In this document: positions 14,062-22,982 of the stretch, piece by piece
How the letters are laid out: each line of letters starts with the position of its first letter
Numbering within the stretch: the first letter of the stretch is position 1
Assembly: GCA_934747335.1 (NCBI GenBank)
Contig: CAKVGS010000021.1
Span: 1-36,686 of the forward strand
Source: an uncultured Candidatus Melainabacteria bacterium
Lineage (GTDB): Bacteria; Cyanobacteriota; Vampirovibrionia; Gastranaerophilales; Gastranaerophilaceae
DNA: 36,686 nucleotides
Direction: 5' to 3'
The notes under the pieces: generated by a model
The model's input: only the letters and a program-made list of their open reading frames with translations
The model's database searches: none
Told to the model about the DNA's origin: nothing
Made by a program: the position numbers and the translations under genes

Positions 14062-17000
14062 GTGTCTACTAATATTAATGTGAATGTTAATGGAAAAAAT
14101 ATTACAATTAAATCAGGAGAAAAAATCGACGAGATTAAAAAGAAATTTGGCGACAATGCCGATACAATTTTTGATGGAGTTGATGAAAATTCAAACGGAA
14201 CTTTGGATGATGCAGAACTTAATAAGCTAAAAGCAAATCTAAAAGATAATAATTATACGGTAGACTTGGCAGCAGATGGTAAAACTCCTCGTGGCGCTTA
14301 TAACAGTGCTATGCAAAATTTACGAGAAAGCTATGATGCGGATAAACTCGGAGAGTTCTTTAAAAAAGAAGATGCTGATAAACATACTGTAATAAAAGGC
14401 GAAACTCTTTATACGATAGCAAAGAAACAGTTGGAAGAAGAAGGCTTGCCAACAGATTTTCGTTCTGTGAACAATCGTATTGCTCAAATCGCAAATCTTA
14501 ATAATATCAATGATGTTAATAATATAGAAGTTGGCACTCAACTTGTTATAAAATTGACCGATGATGCTATTACAAAAGTTAAAGAAAAAGAAGGTAATTC
14601 AGCGGCTGCGTTTAACGGCAGTACAGAAAGAGTTGATGGCGATGATTGGACTGAACGAGGTGTAAGAGATGTTTCTGATGAAGGCGATGACGAAGTAGTT
14701 GCGCAAGATGATGCTAATCATGGAATTGACCCTAATTACAAAAAGAAGAAAACCGCAGTTGATGGTAAAAAATCATCAATCTCAATTACGGATAATGGCG
14801 TGAATATGGGTAAAGGCGTGCCTGTGGATAAAGAAGGCAATGTGTTAAAAGACTTTAAAGATCCAAAATTTAAACAGGGCGGTTGTATCATGAAATATAC
14901 TAATAAAAATCATGATCCTGAAACTATGTTCCAAATGACATTTGGGGCAAATTGTCCATATCCGATATTTCGCAATGTTAAACTTTCAGCAGATTCTATT
15001 GAAAATTTGAAAAAATTAGAAGCTGAATTGTGGAAAATCGCAGGCAATATTAAGAGCGACCGCGGAGCAAAAGAAACTCCTGAAGTGAAAGCAAAACGCC
15101 AAGCAACCGGCTTAGCTAATTTAAAATTGCTTATTGAAAAATCAGGCGGTAATGAACAAATTGTACGTAACGCAGCTGCTTTGTTGCAGTCAGATAAATA
15201 TTTGAATATCGAATCCGAAGAATGTAAAGCTTTTGCTAAAGATTTGCTTCTGACTCGTAATGCAAATGTGGTTAAATCTATGACTACTGACGACAAAGGT
15301 GAAGTTACCATGTCAGCGTTTAAAAAGAACGATGAAGCACATGAAACATTGGCTGGCTTGTATCAAGAAATCCGTGAAGACGAAAGAAAAGGTATAAAAT
15401 TGACTGATGATCAAGTTGATTTAAAAAATGTGTTGGCTAATACAAAATTTAAAGAAGGTTTTAAAATAGAAGCTGATAAAGCCAAAGGTGTTAATGAAAA
15501 ATATCTACAATATGGTAATGATGGAGGATTGCATTATAAAACTACTGTAGGTGATAATAATTATTGGGCAAGTACTGAAAAAACGCTTGATGATTTTGTA
15601 AACGAATTAAAACTTGCTAAAACTGATGAAGCTAAAGCTGAATTATTTAAAAAATATGCAAACACAAAAGATGTTGAACTTGCAAATTGTTTATTATGTC
15701 AAGCAAAAGTATTAAAAGCAAAAGATGAAGATATCAAAACGGTTATTAATGCAAATGGCATGTATGTTCTTAGCAAATTAGACAGCTCGGCTGACCCTGA
15801 TTGGTCTGATGATATCAAAAACGCTATGCTTGCGCGTATCAAAGATATTTATACAAAAGAAAAAGGTAATTTAGAAAATGCCGGATGGCTAAATGTAGCT
15901 AATGATTGGATTAACAAATTACCTGAAGAGCAACGAAAAGCTGCAAAAACTGAAATTGCCGAAACTTATTTGACAAAAGATGATGATGGTAACTATACCT
16001 TCAATTCAAAACGCCGTCCAACTTATGAAGAAATGAGTAAGTTATGCAACTTAGTTATAGCTAATGAGGATATGCAAAAAGCACTGATTAACTATACAAA
16101 ACTTGAAGATATGGGCAAAGGTCAATACAATGATGCGATGGAAAACAGTTTCTATAATCATAGTGAAAATATAGCTTCTCATTATGCAGATATGGTAGAA
16201 AACATGACTGAAAAAGATGAGGTTTTAGATTTTATTGATAATAAAATTGCTACCGATAGACTGTTCTATCTTCCTTATGACAAAATCTTGGACAAATTCC
16301 CTGAAGATAAAGATATCAAAGATAAGTTATTATCTTATGTTTATTCTGGCGGTGAAATCTCTGATGAAAACAGACTTGCTCTTGCAAAAACTTATATGAA
16401 AGAAGAAAACGGTAAGATAAGTTTTGATAAAACTAAGCTTCCTAAAGGTGCGACTGCTCAGAATATTTTGAAAGCTCTACCTGAAGATTGCAATACAGGT
16501 GAAGCTGCAAAATACTTTACAGCCGTATTGAAAGAACTTGGTAAAGGTGACTTAGATACTTTGAAAGGTTTAACAGATAGGAACGATAAAGCTGTTAAGG
16601 CTCGACTTGCCGAACTTGTTAAAGCAAATATGACAGATAAAGCATTTATTCAAAAAGTTTGTGAATTAGATAGCAGTATTACGCCATATCAAGCTTTATA
16701 TGAAGTTGATGCTAAGAATGCAGGTTGGGATGATAAAACAAAAGAAGCTGTATTCAAAAAAATATTCAATGGAAGAAAATCAAAAGATTACATAAAAGGT
16801 GCTGTTGAAAAACACTTGATTAAGCATTCATCAATAAATGGAGACAGCCACAAGAACAGGTATGTAATTGGCAATACCGAATATAGTTTAGATGCGGATA
16901 AATCAGGTAATGTCACATTAAGAAAAATTAACAGCGACGGACAAAAACATGGCGTTAAAATGCACAAGCAAGTATGGGGTCCGGGTTCAGGAAATATTGG

Positions 17001-17355
17001 CGGATATCTAAATAGCTTGAATTTAACGGATAAAGAAGAAAATGAACAGTATGCAATAAAAGACCAAATTGCAAGTATAATCTGCGGGTTCAATGATTGC
17101 TCTCCAAAAGAAGGAATGATGCAATATATTGCAAACGAGTCTGAAAACTTCTCGCAAGTGAGATGTAACTATGTAGCAAAAGCGTTATTGGCTAAAGCAG
17201 CAGATGTAGGAGTTTGGAATACAAATGAATACAAGGCGCTCCAAGACTTTGTGAACAAACATAACTCAGCTACAAACGGGTATACTGAAGACGAAGGCAA
17301 ACAATTGGATGCTTTGTTGAATGCATTAGCGAATAAAGTATTGGAAAAGTTTTAG
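14062..17355 (+). CDS. Giant EF-hand and LysM protein, 1097 residues
   Basis: I start this at GTG 14062, because AAAGGAG ends 8 nt before it; the upstream in-frame ATG at 14044 would put that ribosome-binding site inside the gene. Residues 41-52 (DENSNGTLDDAE) are a canonical EF-hand calcium loop with oxygen ligands at positions 1, 3, 5 and 9 and Glu at 12. Residues about 108-164 form a LysM-type glycan-binding domain (HTVIKGETLYTIAKKQ ... NIEVGTQLVIKL). The remaining 900 residues are mostly charged helix with no domain I recognise. There is no signal peptide, which is odd for a peptidoglycan-binding protein and suggests another export route or a cytoplasmic role. An HLR1-like box precedes it; a perfect terminator follows. 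Lineage-specific function unknown. Confidence 0.8.
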   Translation: MSTNINVNVNGKNITIKSGEKIDEIKKKFGDNADTIFDGVDENSNGTLDDAELNKLKANLKDNNYTVDLAADGKTPRGAYNSAMQNLRESYDADKLGEFFKKEDADKHTVIKGETLYTIAKKQLEEEGLPTDFRSVNNRIAQIANLNNINDVNNIEVGTQLVIKLTDDAITKVKEKEGNSAAAFNGSTERVDGDDWTERGVRDVSDEGDDEVVAQDDANHGIDPNYKKKKTAVDGKKSSISITDNGVNMGKGVPVDKEGNVLKDFKDPKFKQGGCIMKYTNKNHDPETMFQMTFGANCPYPIFRNVKLSADSIENLKKLEAELWKIAGNIKSDRGAKETPEVKAKRQATGLANLKLLIEKSGGNEQIVRNAAALLQSDKYLNIESEECKAFAKDLLLTRNANVVKSMTTDDKGEVTMSAFKKNDEAHETLAGLYQEIREDERKGIKLTDDQVDLKNVLANTKFKEGFKIEADKAKGVNEKYLQYGNDGGLHYKTTVGDNNYWASTEKTLDDFVNELKLAKTDEAKAELFKKYANTKDVELANCLLCQAKVLKAKDEDIKTVINANGMYVLSKLDSSADPDWSDDIKNAMLARIKDIYTKEKGNLENAGWLNVANDWINKLPEEQRKAAKTEIAETYLTKDDDGNYTFNSKRRPTYEEMSKLCNLVIANEDMQKALINYTKLEDMGKGQYNDAMENSFYNHSENIASHYADMVENMTEKDEVLDFIDNKIATDRLFYLPYDKILDKFPEDKDIKDKLLSYVYSGGEISDENRLALAKTYMKEENGKISFDKTKLPKGATAQNILKALPEDCNTGEAAKYFTAVLKELGKGDLDTLKGLTDRNDKAVKARLAELVKANMTDKAFIQKVCELDSSITPYQALYEVDAKNAGWDDKTKEAVFKKIFNGRKSKDYIKGAVEKHLIKHSSINGDSHKNRYVIGNTEYSLDADKSGNVTLRKINSDGQKHGVKMHKQVWGPGSGNIGGYLNSLNLTDKEENEQYAIKDQIASIICGFNDCSPKEGMMQYIANESENFSQVRCNYVAKALLAKAADVGVWNTNEYKALQDFVNKHNSATNGYTEDEGKQLDALLNALANKVLEKF

Positions 17356-17364
17356 ATATCTTGT

Positions 17365-17396
17365 AGTGGTCGGGGCTTTGCCCCGACCACTTTTTT
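17365..17396 (+). terminator. Strong intrinsic terminator
   Basis: AGTGGTCGGGGC and its exact complement (12 bp arms, TTT loop, 17365-17391) followed by a T run, 9 bp after the EF-hand/LysM stop. Confidence 0.9.
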
Positions 17397-17465
17397 AACC
17401 TCCATGGATAGGGAGGTCGCAGCTGTTAGCGAAGCTGTGCTAAGCGTTACAGATGCGGGTGGGTA
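17396..17465 (+). repeat. Interspersed repeat, CCTCCATGGATAGGGAGG family, copy 3
   Basis: TTAACCTCCATGGATAGGGA through CAGATGCGGGTGGGTAT. It begins immediately after the terminator T-run. Confidence 0.75.
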
Positions 17466-17515
17466 TTTATTGAAGATGAATGAAATATTGTTTTTTCCCT
17501 TACGGGCATTCACTT

Positions 17516-17657
17516 CACCCTAGCCCTCTCCTGTAAGGAGAGGGAATAACCAAGATTTGTTAATTTTGATAAAATAAAAAGTTTTTATTATTGTTTAAAT
17601 GTAATCTCTTCGAACGACAATGGTCATTCCCTCTCCTTACAGGAGAGGGCTAGGGTG
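17516..17657. repeat. 142 bp inverted repeat, CACCCTAGCCCTCTCC type
   Basis: Exact 31 bp arms (17516-17546 and 17627-17657) flank an AT-rich 80 bp centre; weaker symmetry continues outward (CCCTTACGGGC against CCCGCAAGGGG). Each arm contains its own hairpin CCCTCTCC-TGTAA-GGAGAGGG. Together with 17396-17465 it fills much of the 562 bp between genes; the rest is the rpoB promoter region. Confidence 0.75.
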
Positions 17658-17735
17658 AGGTGAAGACCCGCAAGGGGTAAAATCTTACAAAATAACAAAC
17701 TAAATCATGCCCACATGAAAAAATTTTTCTTCAAT

Positions 17736-17751
17736 TGTAAATTTTTGTAAA
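17736..17751 (+). promoter_or_regulatory. Tandem direct repeat TGTAAA-N4-TGTAAA (HLR1-like box), copy D, upstream of rpoB
   Basis: Two identical half-sites TGTAAA, 10 bp apart, separated by TTTT. The reverse complement TTTACAAAAATTTACAAT is an exact match to the HLR1 pattern as I remember it. It ends 31 bp before the -10 of the first rpoB promoter candidate (17783). Confidence 0.55.
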
Positions 17752-17759
17752 CAAACCCC

Positions 17760-17818
17760 TTGATAAATTGTACATTATACCCTTATTAACTTGACGATAC
17801 TTTTTGATGTAGTACGAT
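17760..17818 (+). promoter_or_regulatory. Two candidate rpoB promoters
   Basis: P1: TTGATA (17760-17765), 17 bp, TTATTA (17783-17788), directly downstream of the HLR1-like box. P2: TTGACG (17791-17796), 16 bp, TACGAT (17813-17818). Either gives a leader of about 90-120 nt before the rpoB ATG. Tandem promoters are common for this operon but these are consensus matches only. Confidence 0.45.
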
Positions 17819-17917
17819 TAATTAACATGCTGTATATGGGATAATTATGTCCGAAATAAAAGTAGATAAAAAGTAAATTTTTTATATAGTAATCACTAGA
17901 ATAGATGAGGTGAATTA

Positions 17918-20900
17918 ATGTCGACAGAATATGCAAAAAGAGTAACGCCAATGGGTATTCCTAATACACGTTTGGACGATTTACCGGATTTAATTGACGT
18001 GCAAAAAAAATCATTTGAATGGTTTTTGAAAGAGGGCTTAAAAGAAGAATTATTAGCATTCTCTCCTGTAAAAGATTATACAGGCAGATTAGAATTGCAC
18101 TTCTTACCTAACTACACGTTCGATAATGCAAAATACACAGTTGAAGAAGCTCGTATTCATGATGCAACTTATGCAAAACAGCTTCGTGTAATGGTTAGAC
18201 TTGTTAACCGTGATAGCGGTGAAATTAAAGAACAAGAAGTTTACATCGGTGATATTCCTACAATGACTGACAAAGGTACTTTCATTGTTAACGGTGCAGA
18301 ACGTGTAATCGTTTCTCAAATCGTTCGTTCTCCTGGTGTTTATTTCAAGAGAGAAATTTCTCCAACAGGTAAAAGACTTTATAACGCAACTATGATTCCA
18401 AACAGAGGGGCATGGTTGAAGATTGAAACTGATTCTAACGATATTATTTACGTTAAGATTGACAAAAATAGAAAAATCTTGGCTACAACATTACTTAAAG
18501 CAATGGGTATCACTGTTTCAGAAATGGAATCTTTGTTCACTCACTTTGAATTCTTAAAGAAAACATTAGACAAAGATACAACTGAAACAACTGATGATGC
18601 TTTAATTGATTTGTACAAAAAATTAAGACCTGGTGACCCTGCTTCTGCTCAAGGCGGACGTCAAATCTTAGAATCAAGATTCTTTGATGATAAGAAATAC
18701 GATATCGGTCGTGTTGGTCGTTATAAATTAAACAAAAAATTAAACTTGAACATTCCTAAGAACCAAAGAACATTGACAGTTCAAGATATCGTTGCTTCAA
18801 TCGAATACTTAATCAATTTAACTTATGATGAAGGTTCATTGGATGATATCGACCACTTAGGAAACAGAAGAATTCGTTCAGTTGGCGAACTTCTTCAAAA
18901 CCAATTCAGAGTTGGTTTATCAAGAATTGAAAGAATCGTTAAAGAAAGAATGACTCTTCAAGATTCTGAAACCTTAACTCCATTGAACTTGTTGAATACA
19001 AAACCATTGGTTGCTTCTTTGAAGGAATTCTTTGGTTCTTCTCAATTGTCACAGTTCATGGACCAAATTAACCCACTTGCTGAATTGACTCACAAAAGAC
19101 GTATTTCAGCATTAGGACCTGGTGGTTTGCAAAGAGAAAGAGCCGGTTTCGCGGTTCGTGATATTCATCCTTCTCACTACGGTCGTATTTGTCCGATTGA
19201 AACTCCTGAAGGTCCAAACGCTGGTTTGATTGGTTCATTAGCTACTCACGCAAGAGTTAATGACTATGGTTTTGTTGAATCTCCATTCTTTGTTGTTAAA
19301 GATGGTAAGGTTACAGATGAAGTTGTTTATATGACAGCTGACGAAGATGAAAACTTTAGATGTGCGCCTGCAGACGTTCAATTGAACCCTGATAACACAT
19401 TTAAAGCTGCTCAAATTCCGGTTCGTTACAGATCAGAATTCATTATGAGTGATTCTTCAAAAGTTGACTACATGGGAGTTTGCCCAATTCAGATTATCTC
19501 TGTTGCGACTTCTATGATTCCGTTCATTGAACACGATGACGCGAACCGTGCATTGATGGGTTCAAACATGCAACGTCAGTCAGTACCTCTTCTAATTACT
19601 GAAAGACCGGTTGTTGGTACAGGTATGGAAAGAAGAGTTGCAAAAGACTCAGGTATGGTAGTTTGTGCAAGAGTTAGCGGTGTAGTTTCTCGTGTAACAG
19701 GTGAAGAAATTATCATCACTGACCAAGCCGGTAAACAACATTTACATACATTAATGAAATATGTACGTTCTAACCAAGATACATGTATTAACCAAAAACC
19801 AATTGTTAAGGAAGGCGATAAGATTGAAGCAGGTGATGTAATCGCAGATGGTGCTTCAACAAGTTGCGGTGAACTTTCAATCGGTAAAAACATTTTGGTA
19901 GCATATATGCCTTGGGAAGGCTATAACTTCGAAGATGCTATCTTGCTTTCAGAAAGATGCGTTCATGATGATATCTTTACATCAGTTCACATCGAAAAAT
20001 TAGAAATAGATGCAAGACAAACTAAACTTGGACCTGAAGAAATTACAAGAGAAATTCCAAATGTTTCTGAAGAAGCTTTAAGACATTTGGATGAACGTGG
20101 TATTGTTCGTATCGGTGCAAGAGTTTATGCAGATGACATCCTTGTTGGTAAAGTTACACCAAAAGGTGAATCTGAACATCCACCTGAAGAAAAATTGTTA
20201 AGAGCAATCTTTGCTGAAAAAGCAAGAGATGTTAAAGATAATTCACTAAGAGTTCCTCACGGAGAAGGCGGTAGAGTACTCGATGTTAAGGTATTTGACA
20301 GAGAAAAAGGCGATGAATTGCCACCTGGAGCAAATACAGTAATCAGAGTTTATATCGCTCAAAAACGTAAGGTATCTGTTGGTGATAAACTTTCAGGTCG
20401 TCACGGTAACAAAGGTATTGTTTCAAGAATTCTTCCAAAAGAAGATATGCCATTCTTACCAGACGGTACTCCTGTTGATATCGTATTGAACCCACTAGGT
20501 GTTCCTTCTCGTATGAACGTTGGTCAAACTTACGAATGCTTGTTAGGTTTGGCTGCATACTTGACAGGTGAACACTATGAAGCACCTTCATTCGATGAAA
20601 GATATGGTGATAACCAATCAGAAATCGCAACTAAGGCTGAACTTCTAAGAGGTATTAAAGAATCAGGTTGTGATTGGGTTAGAGAAGACGGTAAAGTTTA
20701 CCTAATCGATGGTAGAACAGGTGAACCGTTTGATGAACCGATTGCAGTTGGTTTATCTTATATCTTGAAACTTGTTCACTTGGTAGATGATAAGATTCAC
20801 GCTCGTTCAACCGGTCCTTACTCATTAGTTACACAACAACCTTTGGGTGGTAAAGCTCAATTCGGTGGTCAAAGATTCGGTGAAATGGAAGTTTGGGCAT

Positions 20901-21232
20901 TGGAAGCTTATGGTGCGGCTTACACACTTCAAGAAATGTTGACTATTAAATCCGATGATGTAAACGGACGTAATAGAGCTTACGAATCAATCGTTAAGGG
21001 TGATAACATTCCAAGACCTGGTATTCCGGAATCATTTAAGGTACTTGTAAGAGAATTGCAAAGTATCGGTTTAGATATTACAGTTGCTAAGAAAAATGGC
21101 GTTGAAGTTGATTTGATGTCTGATATGGAAGATTTGCGCAAAGCTGCGCCAAAGAGAACATTGTCAGATATTGATTCAGAGTTATTAAATATTAATTTCT
21201 TTGATACTTCAGCAACATTGGGCGAAATATAA
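17918..21232 (+). CDS. rpoB: RNA polymerase beta subunit
   Basis: This 1104-residue beta subunit of the core RNA polymerase shows the rifampicin-pocket region (FFGSSQLSQFMDQINPLAELTHKRRISALGPGGL split across about 368-400), the catalytic-face segments around GYNFEDAILLSERCV and KRKVSVGDKLSGRHGNKG, and the C-terminal QPLGGKAQFGGQRFGEMEVWALEAYGA clamp contact. Wild-type-like residues occupy the SQFMDQ and HKRR positions, so no obvious rifampicin-resistance change is visible. The length matches cyanobacterial RpoB. The start has GAGGTG 7 nt upstream. It heads the operon with rpoC1 and rpoC2; the rplJL genes that precede rpoB in many bacteria are absent here, as in Cyanobacteria. Confidence 0.98.
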   Translation: MSTEYAKRVTPMGIPNTRLDDLPDLIDVQKKSFEWFLKEGLKEELLAFSPVKDYTGRLELHFLPNYTFDNAKYTVEEARIHDATYAKQLRVMVRLVNRDSGEIKEQEVYIGDIPTMTDKGTFIVNGAERVIVSQIVRSPGVYFKREISPTGKRLYNATMIPNRGAWLKIETDSNDIIYVKIDKNRKILATTLLKAMGITVSEMESLFTHFEFLKKTLDKDTTETTDDALIDLYKKLRPGDPASAQGGRQILESRFFDDKKYDIGRVGRYKLNKKLNLNIPKNQRTLTVQDIVASIEYLINLTYDEGSLDDIDHLGNRRIRSVGELLQNQFRVGLSRIERIVKERMTLQDSETLTPLNLLNTKPLVASLKEFFGSSQLSQFMDQINPLAELTHKRRISALGPGGLQRERAGFAVRDIHPSHYGRICPIETPEGPNAGLIGSLATHARVNDYGFVESPFFVVKDGKVTDEVVYMTADEDENFRCAPADVQLNPDNTFKAAQIPVRYRSEFIMSDSSKVDYMGVCPIQIISVATSMIPFIEHDDANRALMGSNMQRQSVPLLITERPVVGTGMERRVAKDSGMVVCARVSGVVSRVTGEEIIITDQAGKQHLHTLMKYVRSNQDTCINQKPIVKEGDKIEAGDVIADGASTSCGELSIGKNILVAYMPWEGYNFEDAILLSERCVHDDIFTSVHIEKLEIDARQTKLGPEEITREIPNVSEEALRHLDERGIVRIGARVYADDILVGKVTPKGESEHPPEEKLLRAIFAEKARDVKDNSLRVPHGEGGRVLDVKVFDREKGDELPPGANTVIRVYIAQKRKVSVGDKLSGRHGNKGIVSRILPKEDMPFLPDGTPVDIVLNPLGVPSRMNVGQTYECLLGLAAYLTGEHYEAPSFDERYGDNQSEIATKAELLRGIKESGCDWVREDGKVYLIDGRTGEPFDEPIAVGLSYILKLVHLVDDKIHARSTGPYSLVTQQPLGGKAQFGGQRFGEMEVWALEAYGAAYTLQEMLTIKSDDVNGRNRAYESIVKGDNIPRPGIPESFKVLVRELQSIGLDITVAKKNGVEVDLMSDMEDLRKAAPKRTLSDIDSELLNINFFDTSATLGEI

Positions 21233-21245
21233 GGAGATAGGAAAA

Positions 21246-22955
21246 TTGTCTACAAGTATTGATTATTTTGATTATATACGTATAAGCATCGCTTCACCTG
21301 AAAGAATTTTGAAGTGGTCTTATGGCGAGGTTACAAAACCTGAAACTATTAACTATAGAACCCTTAAACCTGAAAGAGATGGTTTGTTCTGCGAAAGAAT
21401 TTTCGGGCCAACAAAGGACTGGGAATGCTATTGCGGAAAATACAAAAGAGTTCGTCACAAAGGTATCATTTGTGAAAGATGCGGCGTTGAAGTTACAGAT
21501 TCAAAAGTAAGACGTCACAGAATGGGACACATCAAGCTTGCTGCTCCTGTTTCTCACATTTGGTTCTTGAAAGGTATTCCATCTTATCTTGGTTTACTTT
21601 TGGATATGACATTAAAAGATCTTGAACAAGTTATTTACTTTAATAACTATGTAGTTATTGATCCGGCTGACAGCCCATTCAAGAAACTTCAACTTCTTTC
21701 TGAAGAAGAATATGAAGATTTCATCATGGAAAATGAAGAATCTAAGTTAGAAGTTGGTATTGGTGCTGAAGCTATCAAGAAACTTTTAGGTGAAATTAAT
21801 GTTAAAGAATTGGCAGAAGAAATTAGAACTGAATTAGCAGGTCATGTAACTTCTGTTCAAAGAAAAGGTAAGTTGATTAAGAGATTAAGATTATTAGATT
21901 CTTTAATTTCTTCTGAAACAGACCCTACTTGGATGGTTATGGATGTACTTCCTGTAACTCCTCCTGACTTAAGACCAATGGTTCAATTGGACGGTGGCAG
22001 ATTCGCTACATCTGACTTGAACGATTTATATAGACGTGTAATCAACAGAAACAACCGTTTACAAAGATTATTGGAAATGGGCGCTCCTGAAATTATCGTT
22101 AGAAATGAAAAACGTATGCTTCAAGAAGCTGTTGACGCACTAATTGATAACGGTAGACGCGGTAGAACAGTTGTTGGTCCAAACAACAGAGCGTTGAAAT
22201 CATTGTCTAACATCATTGAAGGTAAACAAGGTCGTTTCCGTCAAAACTTGTTAGGTAAACGTGTTGACTACTCAGGTCGTTCTGTTATCGTAGTTGGTCC
22301 TACATTAAAACTTAACCAATGCGGTTTGCCAAAAGAAATGGCAATTGAATTATTCAAACCGTTTGTTGTTAATAAACTTATCGAAAGAGGATTTGTTCAA
22401 AACATTAAATCTGCTAAGAAAATGATTGAACGCTCAGACGCTAGAGTTTGGGATATCTTAGAAGAAATTATTGATGGACACCCTGTTATGTTGAACAGAG
22501 CACCGACCCTTCACAGATTAGGTATTCAAGCATTTGAACCTAAATTAGTAGAAGGACGTGCAATTCAACTTCACCCATTGGTATGTACGGCATTCAACGC
22601 CGACTTCGACGGTGACCAAATGGCTGTTCACGTTCCTCTATCTATTGAGGCTCAAACTGAAGCTAGAATGCTTATGTTGGCTACAAACAATATCTTGGCT
22701 CCTGCTAACGGTAAGCCAATCATCACACCTTCTCAGGATATGGTATTAGGTATGTACTACCTAACTATTATGAAAAATCCTGAACAAGATGTACAAGGTT
22801 ACTTCTATAGCTTCCAAGACGCTATTTCAGCTTTAGAAGCTAAAGTAATTACACTTCATGACAAGATTGTAGTTCGTGATGAAAAAGGTAAGAGAATTGA
22901 AACAACTGTTGGTAGAATTATATTCAACGAAGCAGTTAGATCAGCTTTAGTGTAG
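21246..22955 (+). CDS. rpoC1: RNA polymerase gamma subunit (N-terminal half of beta-prime)
   Basis: This 569-residue RpoC1 supplies the active-site half of beta-prime. The N-terminal zinc site (CYC and CERC, cysteines 61, 63, 76 and 79) is followed by the catalytic Mg motif NADFDGD (451-457). It ends at a stop soon after the secondary-channel region, where cyanobacterial RpoC1 also ends. I choose TTG 21246 because AAGGAG, overlapping the rpoB stop, lies 8 nt before it and because the resulting N-terminus (STSIDYFDYIRISIASPERI) matches the family; a longer frame from 21201 would run inside rpoB. The split is a hallmark of Cyanobacteria and their non-photosynthetic sister groups and of plastids. 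Confidence 0.97.
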   Translation: MSTSIDYFDYIRISIASPERILKWSYGEVTKPETINYRTLKPERDGLFCERIFGPTKDWECYCGKYKRVRHKGIICERCGVEVTDSKVRRHRMGHIKLAAPVSHIWFLKGIPSYLGLLLDMTLKDLEQVIYFNNYVVIDPADSPFKKLQLLSEEEYEDFIMENEESKLEVGIGAEAIKKLLGEINVKELAEEIRTELAGHVTSVQRKGKLIKRLRLLDSLISSETDPTWMVMDVLPVTPPDLRPMVQLDGGRFATSDLNDLYRRVINRNNRLQRLLEMGAPEIIVRNEKRMLQEAVDALIDNGRRGRTVVGPNNRALKSLSNIIEGKQGRFRQNLLGKRVDYSGRSVIVVGPTLKLNQCGLPKEMAIELFKPFVVNKLIERGFVQNIKSAKKMIERSDARVWDILEEIIDGHPVMLNRAPTLHRLGIQAFEPKLVEGRAIQLHPLVCTAFNADFDGDQMAVHVPLSIEAQTEARMLMLATNNILAPANGKPIITPSQDMVLGMYYLTIMKNPEQDVQGYFYSFQDAISALEAKVITLHDKIVVRDEKGKRIETTVGRIIFNEAVRSALV

Positions 22956-22982
22956 TTAAAGATTAAAAGGGAAAAATAAAAG

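Noticed and set aside
21201..21245. Earlier rpoC1 start overlapping the end of rpoB.
   Set aside because: It would add 15 residues unlike any RpoC1; AAGGAG before TTG 21246 defines the start.
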